The translations under genes were made by a program, and so were the position numbers. The notes below the pieces were generated by a model that had not been told where the DNA came from, did not search any database, and worked only from the letters and a program-made list of their open reading frames with translations. A stretch of DNA of 64,000 nt, from assembly GCA_030272585.1 (NCBI GenBank), contig BSYQ01000006.1, positions 6,039,001-6,103,000 of the forward strand. The letters are read 5' to 3'. The DNA comes from Bryopsis sp. KO-2023. Taxonomy: Eukaryota; Chlorophyta; Ulvophyceae; Bryopsidales; Bryopsidaceae. Positions 10,595-21,313 of this stretch are shown here, piece after piece (positions within the stretch are counted from its first letter, which is position 1; the number at the start of each line of letters is the position of its first letter).

Positions 10595-12128
10595 GGTTTT
10601 GCTGTGGTTGGATAAAAACCTGATGTCGATGTTTTGGGGAGTGCGATTTGAGACTGGCTTTGGCGAGGGATGCATGGATTTGATTTTATGGACAAATTGA
10701 TATAATTTCGAAAATCTTGCCCTGATACACTGACGGCTCTGGAAGCAAAGCGCATTCCCTTTGCCCAAACGGACTCGCTTTGGGGAGCGCGAGGGGTGTT
10801 CATGTTTTTTCCTTTCGTTCCCTTTTCATTCCCTTTTCTTTTCGCAACACAAAAGGTATAGATTCTATATCTGGATATACCCAACACAGAGATAGACAGT
10901 CGACGACGACTTTTTTGTGCAGGGCGGTCGTGGTCGTCAGGCTCTTCGCCACGTTTCGTGGGGAATCAACTGTTCTCCCTTTGTGTTTTCAAGGTCCATT
11001 GCCTGGAGAGTACAGAGACCTGAGAAAGGGGATTGGTCTCTTGTCTGTTGATTTCTTAAGTCTGTCAGTTTTGGGAACTGTCTTTTTGTTTCTTGAATCA
11101 GAGAAGCAGTTTGAGCCTGCACTACCTCTCCCCCCTTTTCTTCCCTCAATTATGATTTCACCACGATTGCATGAAGGATGCATGAATTTTGAGACTTTTT
11201 ATCTGTTCCCAAGAAATTTTGAGTATCGGCCACAGTTTCTGCCATCAGTTTACATCTGAGCGGCTGATTCTGAATCACTTTTATTGGATTAAAAAAACAG
11301 GCTGTGGAGAAACCGCTGGATCAGAAAAGTCAGATTGATTATCGTGTAACCCGTCCATTCATTGCTAGTTGTTGCTTTGTCTTGCGTGGTGGGGTTGGGT
11401 GAAAAGGGCAAGGGGAAAATGGTGTGTGGGGAGGTTCCACTGATGCATTGGTATGTTCTCTCTTTTTTCTTGAGGCTTTTGAGGGGAAGCTTGTGCCATC
11501 AGTCAACCTGAGTCTTCCCCAAGGCGTTATCAGAACATATGTTTGTTTTCTTGAAGACTTGTACTTAAGTACATGACCATGTACCATGTGGTGTACCATG
11601 GTATTGAGGTGGATGATATGCTTGCCGTCGACGGAATCAGTCTAGCAACATAAAATCGAAAGCCACAGTGTAGTAAAACTGCTGAATCTATGCGTCATGC
11701 TGACCACACAACAGGACATCAAAAACGTTCCAATCGGATGGCGCCGAAACTCAGAACCTCGACACGCAGGTCCTTTTCTCTGTATGCCCCCGAAGCCGAA
11801 AAGAGAGCTCTTTCCGTGCAAAGTTCCAGCGATCCTTTTCCACGCCAATTTCCATGCATGGCGGAATGTCCTATTCTGCAAGGAAAAAAGGGACACCCGC
11901 ACGGTCCCTGGACGATGCAATTTTAGAAGCAGGATGACTGTTACTGATAAGAGAGTGATTTGGCTAGGACTCTCAAAGGGACTTGCGGTCTTCCACTTCC
12001 ATACAACGTCCATCGCTAACTTCGTCCCAAAAGACAGGGCCCATGGCAATGCTAACGCTCAATGCACGGCTTGAGTACTAGTTCCCTTCGTCGCTGCGGT
12101 TTCAGTTTTGCAACACCCGACAGTGAGG
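10595..12128. other. gene-poor interval upstream of neurochondrin
   Basis: No gene is supported. The plus frame from 10780 to 11259 is long (159 codons) but lacks an ATG and resembles nothing. The minus frame 11642-12049 is of mixed composition with no splice or family support. The neurochondrin promoter must lie just above 10594; no TATA box is visible there. Confidence 0.5.
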
Positions 12129-12530
12129 ATGGATCCGTCACTAATTGTCGTGCTCGTTATCACCACCGTTTGGGCGGCGTGTGCGGCGACGTGCGCCATG
12201 TGTCGCTGGATCGCCAAGCTGGAACAAGACGCTTCGCTGCGACAGGAGCCCTTGCCAGTGCGTAGACCATCTCCATTCGAGCCGCCGCTGCGAAGACCAT
12301 CTCCATTCCAGCAAGCTCCAGCGCCAGATCTAGCGCCCACACCCGGCCATCATGTGCTCGTGATTCAGCCCGGAGGAAGCGCTGTGTTGGGAAATCGATT
12401 GTCGAGGTTCCTGGGATCGCTCAAGTCTTTGAAATCCCACTGGCTCTTTTACAGCAGCCGCGAATCTTCGTCACGTGTTAGGTCAATGCAAGATTTGGGT
12501 GGGCAATCCCACTCCGACCGGGCACCATGA
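12129..12530 (+). CDS. possible small single-pass membrane protein
   Basis: The ATG at 12129 opens a 133-residue frame. It begins MDPSLIVVLVITTVWAACAA, a good membrane segment, followed by CxxC (ATCAMC) and a cytosolic-looking tail. The tail has a tandem repeat, VRRPSPFEPP then LRRPSPFQQA, a proline-rich stretch and a serine-rich end. The doubled RRPSPF motif looks like a phosphorylation or SH3-type site. No homologue is recognised and no promoter is obvious. The frame is GC-rich compared with its surroundings, which supports coding. Splicing near 12480 (TTAG|GTCAAT) is possible. It could also be a chance open frame. Confidence 0.4.
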   Translation: MDPSLIVVLVITTVWAACAATCAMCRWIAKLEQDASLRQEPLPVRRPSPFEPPLRRPSPFQQAPAPDLAPTPGHHVLVIQPGGSAVLGNRLSRFLGSLKSLKSHWLFYSSRESSSRVRSMQDLGGQSHSDRAP

Positions 12531-13435
12531 ATTCAGGGAAATTTTGCTTGTTCCAGGCTCAGGCGCAGGCCAGCCCATTTTCTTCACGACAATTTTTTCA
12601 CGGATCGTGTAAAGATACATCATTTTGGCGTGCGCTCACAATGGGACGCGCTCAAGGATTGTTTTTCTATGGGGGGAAATTTCGAAAATTTTTGAAAGGA
12701 TTTCAAGATCGTTTGACATGCATTGGCCTGCAATAGCTACCAGGCGGCATCTTTGCATCTTTATTTTGTTTGTTTTTCATTTGTTTGTGGCCTGCTGGGG
12801 TAAATCGTTAATTTTTGTGTTTGAAAAAATGAACAAACACTTGAGGGGCTGGGGAGGGTCTGGGGTTATAGATGTTGGAGTTTTTGCTTGAAGGGGGGGG
12901 AACTTTCAACAACCAAAATAATTATATACTGGGTGGGGTGGGAGTGGAACGTTGTTTCGTTTTTGTGCTGAGAAGCAGAGGAAGGGGGTTCGTTTAAAAA
13001 GGGGGTGGGGGGGTGTTTCGAACAAGGCATATTTTCCATCTCCACTCATCGAGGGGATTGATAATTTCTTTCTGTCGTGGTAGCTTGTGATTGATCATCC
13101 ATTGATTCATTCATTTTGGCAAAAGCATATATCAGCACGTGAAAACTTCTAGTTCCTATTTGTCCTTTTCCCCATGTCAGATTGCGACGAACAGAATTGC
13201 AGTGTTTTGTTGTACAAGCATATGCGTGTGTGTGCATTTGCGTGAGGATGATATGTGACAATTCGGAGCATCCCATCCCTCTCCAATCTCAATTCCCACA
13301 CCTTACATCAACTACTGAGACAAGAATTACCAGGCTCATTAACTCTTCTTTGCAGTTTTTTTAATAATTTGCAACCCATTTCTTTTATGAATGTAATTGG
13401 CAGGTCAAGAAATATGAAATCTGAATCAAAGCAGT
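12531..13435. other. intergenic, G-rich, no gene seen
   Basis: Several G runs occur (about 12,885-13,015) among T-rich stretches. The peroxidase 3' region must start at its right end. I see no supported gene. Confidence 0.5.
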
Positions 13436-16400
13436 TTATGCTGATGCAACTGGCCATTCGTCAGATGGCATTCGCATGTAGATGTTGTCTGGAAGAACCT
13501 TGATGTCGGTGTTTCGGAGAATGACATCCCTCAAACCTACGACAGCGCGCCACACAGCAGTCAACAAACCATCAGAGAAGCACTTTCAGGATTGGTCAGA
13601 CAGGGCGCGTTGGGCATCCAGTCTCCTGACTTTATGACATAAAGAAATCATACGAAACTTTAGTTGTGCACCTGTTGCCTTGATTTCGATGATGTCTTCC
13701 TCGCTGAAAAGGTTGTTAGCTCTGTTTTCGAAGTAGAAGCGATCGCCATCCCTGATGCGGGTGTACTGATCCAGAAGGGATTCGTAGAAGAGCTCCCCAA
13801 GGTTTGAGTTGTTCACGTGGTCCTCAGCAAGGCCACCAATGTAGGGATCGATTTTGTCATCAGTGGTGTAGATGTTCTCCAAAACCTTGGCCACGTATTG
13901 GTCGGATGTGATCTGTTGGAAGCTCTTCCTTCCCAGACCCATCTTAACCCTGCACCGGACCAAACCACGACATCATTCATCAGCTGCCCAAGTTTTCGCG
14001 TGGCGAGAATTCTGTTGTTGTTTGTTCACTATGCGTACTAGCAGCTGAGGGAAGCAAGATAGGGAACCAAGTGAGAGAAAGCACCTGCAAGTGTTGTAGT
14101 CAGGGATTCCGTGATCACGAGCACGCGCAATGTTTCTGGCGCTCAAGTCTGAGCCACCGTTTCCAGGGTCGCCAAACAGATAGTGAGAAATGGAGGAGGC
14201 AAAGATTTGATCGACCTCCATTTGTCGGCGCCAAGCCATTCCACGGAGAACTGGCTCGATACCTAACGTGTGCAAGCAGACAGGATCAGAAGAATAGCGA
14301 AGGACAGTGTTTGGTCAAGATTTGATTCTGCAATCAACGATGCCGCTTACCAGCGTTCAAGGCCTTGGTTGGGTGGAAGAAGTTCTCAAAGAGAAGGGCG
14401 TGACCTTCCTTGATTTCATTGCCATCATCGTCCAGCCTAAAGATCACGTCTCCGACTTCGCTGTGGCCATATCGGTATGAGACGGTGGAGAAGAAGTTGT
14501 CAATACCTGATTGCACAAACACGCCACCGAACGTTGAAATTCTGTTGTCGTAAAGACCATTCAAAAGCACGAAACGAGCGACTCTATTGCATGTGGCTGA
14601 TAAGAGATGATAGCAAAAACCGGATATCTGTAGAGGTGCGCAGCCACTCGGGCAAACAAGCAGAAAATGCCCAAACGGTGGCTGTTTCAGTGTGCGTATT
14701 GATCGGTTTCTAAGGAGGCAACTCATAGGTTCTTTTGCTTTTTCATGGAAGATTGTGTGGGAACACTCACTGGCATCGACATCTGATTTGTAGCCAGTGT
14801 AGCGGGGGACAGCAATCCCCAACATAGGCATGTACTCGTAGAAGCAGATAGCTTGCATGTAGGCAACGTTCCATTTTCTTGCCTCTTGATAGATCATTTC
14901 GTCATCATAACCGGGGTTGTTCTTCTTGATTTCACCAGCAAGCCTTCAGCCACAAATTTTCCGATCAACTCTTGTGTAGAAATCGAACGAAATCGAGCTG
15001 AACTTTTGCCCCACAAATATACGCAAAGCAAGAGAACTGGAGGGTTTGTGTTTCTTTTGTTGTGGTGAACTTTTCGTTTTCTCTTTTTCCATGATTGGCG
15101 ATTCGACAAAAAAAACACCCTTGCCCAAACAGGTTATACTGTTCCTGGAATACAAAAGCTTTTTCCTCCAACCTGTTGTGTTCTCGGACGAACAGAGTTT
15201 GCAGGGCCAAGACGGGGGGGTTCACGTTGGCGCGTACATCGCCAGCAGCCCTCATCACTTTTTCCTTTCCAGAACCGTTCGCCATACATGGGAACCCACA
15301 GTCTGAGCCATCGCTTTTCGCATAGGGAAGCATGTTGTTGTCGTGTGTCAACATTCGTCCGTTAAGATGGGACCGAAGAGCGTCAGCAACTTCATAGCTC
15401 GAACCGTACACGACGCTACCGTCGAGGTAGGCCGTGATCTGGTTGAGTTGCTGGCGAGGTTCGTCGGTGGACCTCTTGTTGTTCCAGTTCGACCTACAAC
15501 AAACACATTGGGATGAATTGAGTATTCATCAACTAAATAGCTTCGACTTTCCCCAAAGTGTGAATTTTTGTAAATCTCTCCCATTGAAGTTCACCATCTT
15601 ATTTTGGCGGTGCCCCTACAAGAGTGATAGCATCAAGGAGGGTGGCTCTCTTTTGCTGTGGGCTGTAATTATTGATTGGTTGATTGATAAGAGTTACATG
15701 CTGCGTTCAACCGATATTTGGAATCTTATTGCACTAGATATTCGGTGGGTTTTCTTTTTATCGTCCAGGAAGTTTTCTTTTGGGTGGGTTTTTGCTGTCG
15801 TTCTTACTTTTGTATTACTTTGGCATTATGGGGGGTGATGGCCTCTTTTTGCTATTTTGTAATCGATTGGTTGATTGCTGCACTAGATATTTGGACTTAT
15901 CTAAAAACTCATATCCATACCTGTTGATGACCATCTCCACAGTACCAGATCCAGATGGATCGTAGATCTCATCATCTGCACCCACTCTCATCGTGATGGA
16001 CTCTGACGAGTTTCCTCCAGTCAAGTCAATATCGTGATCGAAGAACTGAGCAACATATGTGAGCATGTCCGTTGTGTATCTTGCAGCTCGCTTTTTGTGG
16101 CGGCCAAGTGGAAGAGCCAGCGCCATGGTGATCTCCCTTGACTCTGGACGATCCCAACCCTGGGTCGAAAAGAATCAAAATTCATATATGCTTCCCTTTT
16201 TTCTTGTTCCAAAGTCTTAATTTGGTGATATTCTTTGAATTTCAGCTCGATGACGCTTGGCATGTGGAACATCCTCAGGGGCCATTTCATCACGATACAG
16301 TGCAAATTCTTGTTTCAAAACCTTTGTTAAATTAAGGTTTTTGAATGATCCAACTGAATGCTGAAAGTGTTCTCACACTGAAGTGTAGAATTTCCATATT

Positions 16401-17021
16401 CATACCGAGGGTTGGCTCTTCCCATCTTGATAATCGGTTTTGGGGACTTGGTATCTGGCGAGCTCGTTGTCAACGGCCCTGCTCGTTGCAAACCACAAGG
16501 TATGTTATCTTTGTTGCGTGGAGTTCGATATGTTTTCAAAGCTTCAATTCCAACAACCGCACGAAGATGAGCTGGTAGTTATTGACAGGCATCTCTCAGA
16601 TGCGGTCTCCGACAGAGAACGGAGAGGGGGGGGGGGCTTCCAAGTACTGAAAGGTGCAGTTTTTATTTCTTGCTTTTGGGGTGTGAGCAAGATCAATGGA
16701 ACGAGCAGGACTTAACACATCGGGCCATCCAAGGACCAAAAGAAACTATGAACTGTTGTTTATCCACACCATCCATCTGATGCTGATACCTGTTCCTGGC
16801 CTTCAACCGTTTCTGTGTGGGGATCGTACGTTTCTAGTGACAATAATGTCGTTACAGAGAGGACACAGGTTCTGTCACAGTTGCCACAGTTTTCCAGCGC
16901 CTTACCCCCACATCTCGTGCGCTACGTTGTTTCCCCTGCCATCGTACGAGTAGTAGGCGCTACCCTCGGCGAGCCCCGTGCCATACACGACCGCGATGAA
17001 CAACAGAATGTTTGTTTTCAT
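13436..17021 (-). CDS. secreted animal-type haem peroxidase, 9 exons
   Basis: Exons (minus): 17021-16906, 16478-16406, 16159-15921, 15493-15173, 14943-14771, 14506-14351, 14262-14085, 13949-13672 and 13536-13436. They sum to 1635 bases, so 544 residues. A signal peptide (MKTNILLFIAVVYGTGLAEG) leads, then YDGRGNNVAHEMWG and RPESREITMAL, the usual family start. Catalytic parts are in place: distal FFDHDIDLT (Asp104, His105), calcium loop TAYLDGSVVYGS (about 163-174), catalytic Arg in FVREHNRL (about 246) and proximal His in SYRYGHSEV (about 322). IARARDHGIPDYN and LRDVILRNTDIKV follow near the C-terminus. All key residues are present, so an active enzyme using hydrogen peroxide is expected. No membrane anchor follows, so it should be released or sit in the endomembrane lumen. 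The third intron contains dispersed repeat sequence. Substrate is unknown. Confidence 0.95.
15642..15895. repeat. diverged direct repeat inside a peroxidase intron
   Basis: Two related segments, about 15,650-15,725 and 15,852-15,895, share a TTTTTGCT.. then GATTGGTTGATTG core and GATATTTGGA. The first copy also matches about 5358-5408 between AP-2 sigma and neurochondrin. It looks like a short dispersed repeat of unknown class. Confidence 0.45.
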
Positions 17022-17133
17022 CGTGGTTGCGTTTCACGCCGACGGTTGACCTCGGTCGTTGCTGGCAGAAAGGGGGTTATTTCTTCGGTTGACCACGGAT
17101 GACTGTGGGTTGTGGTGGGTGGATAGGTCTGTG

Positions 17134-17139
17134 TTTATA
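17134..17139 (-). promoter_or_regulatory. TATA box of the haem peroxidase gene
   Basis: TATAAA on the minus strand (in GCTATAAACACAG) lies about 113 bases upstream of the ATG at 17021. The spacing is similar to that of the glycine-rich gene, which is also secreted. Confidence 0.5.
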
Positions 17140-18826
17140 GCTGGTGAGTTAGAGTTGATGATTTTACTTTTGATTCGAGCGAACAAAAGGGGTGCTACAG
17201 GACAGTTCGCTGGTTTGTTGACCAGTCACCCAACCGTGCCCACTGTCTAGGTGACTGGACGGGGTTGCAGGTCGCATTTTTCTCAACAACTCGTGTTGAA
17301 GGTGATTCTGGAATTCACGAACACCATTCCTTGGTTTCAGAATACCTCCACGTGAATCAGAGTAGATGTTTCGATCGGTTGGAACCGGCCTCAACAGGGA
17401 CCTGCACCTCCGACAGTTCAAAATCTCTCCCCAAAAATAAGTATACTAGTATCTCAGTAGGTTTTTTGTCAAAGAGAACTGGGGGTCAGGAAAAACACCA
17501 AAATTTTGCTACTTCTGCTGGATTTTACTCCTATTCTCCCAGGTGCGGTCAACGACGAGAGGGCAAACCAAGCATACAGTTGAAAATCCGAGAACACGAT
17601 GGGGATCAATCGTGCCAATATTTCGAAGCAAGCAGAACAACACATTAGAGCCAGTGTTGGGAAATGCAAGATTGCAGCATTGTTCAGGGATGTTCACGAA
17701 CATATTCAAACAATCCAGCGATCAAACAAAACAGCAAGAACATGACAACATGAAACCAAACCAATACCAGTGATTACAAAACAGCAAAAAAAACCAAAGT
17801 ACATGCAAAAATTCAAAATGCAACCAGCACGTGCTGTAAAAAACCCATCAAAACCCTGCCAATCCGAGTACCAAACCAAAACGGAGCGTGTCTCCTTGTG
17901 GGCATGGTGGCGTGGAATGATAACGCACGAACGAATTGATTCGTTCACAAAGCAACAGAGAAGTTGATCCAACCGCTCCAAGTAAAACACCTGCATAACA
18001 CCCCTATCAGTTCATCCCTATCTATTCTGGCAAACCCACCTCGAAAAGAAAAAGGGCTATCTTCCACTCGACGCAAAACCTGCAACACCTCTACATAGAT
18101 CTGTGCAGGGTACCAGAAACCTCGGGAAACCAAACTGAAGACTACATCCATAGGAGTCCAGTCTATTTACCACTCCACGCTTCACCAAGGATTCTGCAGG
18201 CCATCAGATTGAAGGCATCCGCTTCCGTCAGGAGAGAAATCCATCCAGGCCAACCTTACCATGACAGCCCTCGTTCTTGAAAACAAACTGCAGTTTGTCC
18301 CAGCTGGGACAAACTGAATATGTTTTCGAGGATTCTGCAAGGGGCACGAGCGCTACAAAGGAACGAAACCGGGAATTTATGATCGGGATTCTGCACCCAT
18401 ATGGCAAGAGAGTGGGGGTTGCAATTGCAAAAGTTTCTTTGTTACACACTCAAAGGCGTCAAACGATGAACGATTACAGCGAGGTGGAGTGCTATGGAGC
18501 CTAAACACTTCGACAACGAGAATTTTCCCACGAAGCGGTTGAACCATGTGTGCTTCGTGCCGTCCCCACACACAAAAAAAACAGAACAAGAAATCCCCAG
18601 TGTGAACATATAATAAAAAACAACAGCACATTCTACGTTACATTGGCTTGCAAATCATGGCGGCGCCTCCCCATCATCGATAATGTTACATTGTGCTTCA
18701 ACTGTCCGCAACACTAATGTATGCATCCCGTGTTTTTTTCTTTCCTTTGTTCAAATCTTCCTAATCACGCAGTCCCTCCCCCGAATAAACCCCTCAGAAA
18801 ACCAGTCTATGCCCTTGCAGAGTCAG
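17140..18826. other. intergenic between peroxidase promoter and transporter 3' end
   Basis: No gene is supported. The plus frame 17265-17648 has no ATG. The most notable item is the palindrome at 18279-18327; a smaller one, GAACGAAT-TG-ATTCGTTC, lies near 17,930-17,947. Confidence 0.5.
18279..18327. repeat. long palindrome with a perfect 26-base core
   Basis: The core (18291-18316) is the half-site CAGTTTGTCCCAG followed by its exact reverse complement. Outer arms GAAAACA (18279) and TGTTTTC (18321) extend it to about 49 bases with a short mismatch. It does not sit at a gene end. It could form a cruciform or be the end-joined trace of a small element. Confidence 0.7.
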
Positions 18827-20617
18827 TCACAAAATACTGATTCTAGCATCGATTGATGGTGGATACCTCTTCCTCAGAGGAGCTTGTCGGTAGAGACTCC
18901 CTGCAAATAGGCTGCACAACAAAACGAAAGATTTGTGAGGCTCTTTTCTTTTTCCATTCCAACCCCTGGATTCTTTAGATTTTTTTTTTTTTAAATCTAG
19001 AATTCACTGGAGAATCACTTACAGCAGCGACGTCTGATTGATTATCACAGAGAACAAAAATGATCAATTTTGAGTGGGCCTGATCGCTCATTGTGCTAAA
19101 AAGGTTTACCATAAAGATTTGGAATTGACTGGAAAAAGCCGCAATTTGCTCATGGCTCCACTTTCCATTTCCAATTTCAATTTTTATAAACAAACAAGGA
19201 GAAAAATACATAAAACACATAAACCGGCAGATTTCGGACGAGACCCCCCCCCCCTGTCTTACCAAATCATGAGGCATCCGATGCCTGCAGTCGAGGCATG
19301 CTGATCCCAGTACAAATAATTGAGAATCACCGTCCCTATCTTGCACATGATGCCAATCACAGTGAAAGCCGTCGCCGAAACCATGTTCCTCAGCCAAAAC
19401 GAGGTGTAAGACATTCCGATTCCCACCAAGCAAGATAAAATCAACGCAATCGACCTGCCTGCCGTCCATTCCACCCCTGCCACCACACTGTCTTCCCTGG
19501 AAACCAGCCCCACGCACAGCAGCGGAAAAAGAGCCATGTAGTTGTTGTAAAAAACCCGTCCCCAATTCGTCATTTCGACGGTGTCGCACAGATGCTTTAG
19601 GTAAGTCATTTCGAACAGGAAAACGATGTACCAGAGGAAAATCCATATCAGGGCTTCCAGTTGGAAACTGGAATCTGAGGCCACGTAGCCGATGGCACTG
19701 AACAGGATCCCCAGCAGGCACAGCCAAGAATAGCGGGAAGGGAGTTCCCGATTCAAGAACAAAAAATCACACACCGATAACAGCAAAGGTGTGCTGCAAC
19801 GGAAGACAATGAATGTCTCCACGTTGGCATATTGAAGAACCTTTTTTTTCAAAAAGAAAAAAGAAAAATCGTTGGAAAAGTAGAAGCACTGTAACAATTG
19901 AAGAAACAATTAAGCACATGCAAAAAATGTTGATATGTTTTTTCTGATTCAAAATCTCATTGAGAGGGAAAGAATTTGTCCAAGGGAAAAAAAAATTGTG
20001 GTTTTTAATAGTTTTATTTCTGGCCTTTTGAAAAAAAAAAAAGAAAATCCATCACAGGATGATCCACAAATTTATCAACATCATTTTTTTTTCGTTTCCT
20101 CTTAAGATTACCCCTACTCATGCTTTTAGTTATTTGTTTTTATTTATTTATTTATTTTAATCCTAACTAAACTCAAGTTGTTTTTCTCTCAGGGGAAGGG
20201 AACTAAAGCAAGCATCAAGTGAACAAATCGAAAGAAAAAAAAAACACAAGCTGAGACATCCAATTCCACCCCATCCACTGATCAATCCCCCCCACCCCTC
20301 ACTTTTATGTTTGTATAAATCACTCCAAGAAAGCTCAACGCCGCCGGGAGGAAGGCCCTCGCTTTCTTGGTCTCCAACTTGTCGCTCTCGATCCAGCCCC
20401 CTTTCGCCATACCATAAACGAACGCACTGGCCGATCCGAGTTGACATATCAAAACGAAGCTCGGCGCAGGCAGAGAATGAACCGCAACTTTATTGATCAG
20501 CAGCATGGTGCTGGAACACAGCGCGTACGCCAGAACGGCGGCCATTCGATCCCGTCGAACTTTGCCTCTTTTTTCCGCCCGCGCTCCAAAGCCGGCTTCC
20601 ACATCCTTCTCAGCCAT
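18827..20617 (-). CDS. nucleotide-sugar (GDP-mannose-type) transporter-like membrane protein
   Basis: Exons (minus): 20617-20303, 19840-19263 and 18911-18827; 325 residues, the usual length for the drug/metabolite transporter fold. Family cues are CSSTMLLINKVAVHSLPAPS in helix 1, NVETFIVFRCSTPLLLSVCDF with LNRELPS, FYNNYMALFPLL, and the C-terminal CLMICLFAGSLYRQAP. About ten hydrophobic helices are expected, in the Golgi or ER membrane. The NVETF.VFR..TPL stretch resembles VRG4/GONST GDP-mannose carriers, but the substrate-binding GALNK motif of true GDP-mannose transporters is not seen, so the substrate stays open. The frame is open upstream to an ATG at 20842 (400 residues). I chose 20617 because the extra 75 residues are low-complexity and not part of the family. 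Confidence 0.85.
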
Positions 20618-21313
20618 CGGAACACGGTGGGGCCTCGGCAGCCACCCTGTGCTTGGGATTGAAGAATCGACCTCCAGTGTTGGAAGCGACGAGACATTTT
20701 GCCATTGGAACAGGTTTTGCTCAATGGTATCTGGAGATTGAGGGCACCAACCCGTCGCTGTCAGCCGCCCATCCAAAAACAAAAACTGGGAAAAAACTGT
20801 GGGGCTATTACAGAAACGGCAAGGGGATTGGAGTGGAACCATGGATCCGATTGGTCATATTTCGGTGAAAGAAATCACACGCTCCAAGCAAGCGAATGAA
20901 AGAGCTGCACCCTCTTGCCACTGTGAATTTGTTTTTGCAACATCCGAAAGATGGGGTGGTGTTTCCGCCTCCTCTCTCCCCCCCCCCAAAAAAAAATAAT
21001 CTTATTTTTAAAATAAAAATGTAAGGAAGAACAATAAGCACATCGGGTCATGGGAATGTAAATTACCCACAGAACTTCTCGCTTGCTTGAGATTTCTCTG
21101 GAATTGTAAAAATACACTTCAAATACATAACAATATTGAGCTTCCCAGAATCCCCCCACAAAACTTTGGTCAACCACCAGCCCAGAAGGACGAACGACAC
21201 ACGATATCAATCCAATGTTCAAAACGCAGCAAACACATGGTAGCATCCCTTTGTTCTCCATAGGTTTACGCTTTCTAGAAGAAACTAGTAAATTCTTGTG
21301 GAATTTTTGGGCG
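20618..21313. other. intergenic, transporter upstream and PAP downstream region
   Basis: No separate gene is seen. The transporter's alternative upstream frame (to 20842) lies here, then T- and A-rich sequence and a polypyrimidine run near 20,980. Confidence 0.45.

Noticed and set aside
10780-11259. 159-codon plus-strand frame
   Set aside because: It lacks an ATG, has no splice or family support and has mixed low-quality composition.
16240-16330. Open minus-strand stretch between peroxidase exons 2 and 3 that looked like an extra exon
   Set aside because: It has no suitable donor in frame, and joining the flanking exons directly restores the family order (YQDGKSQPS then GWDRPESRE).
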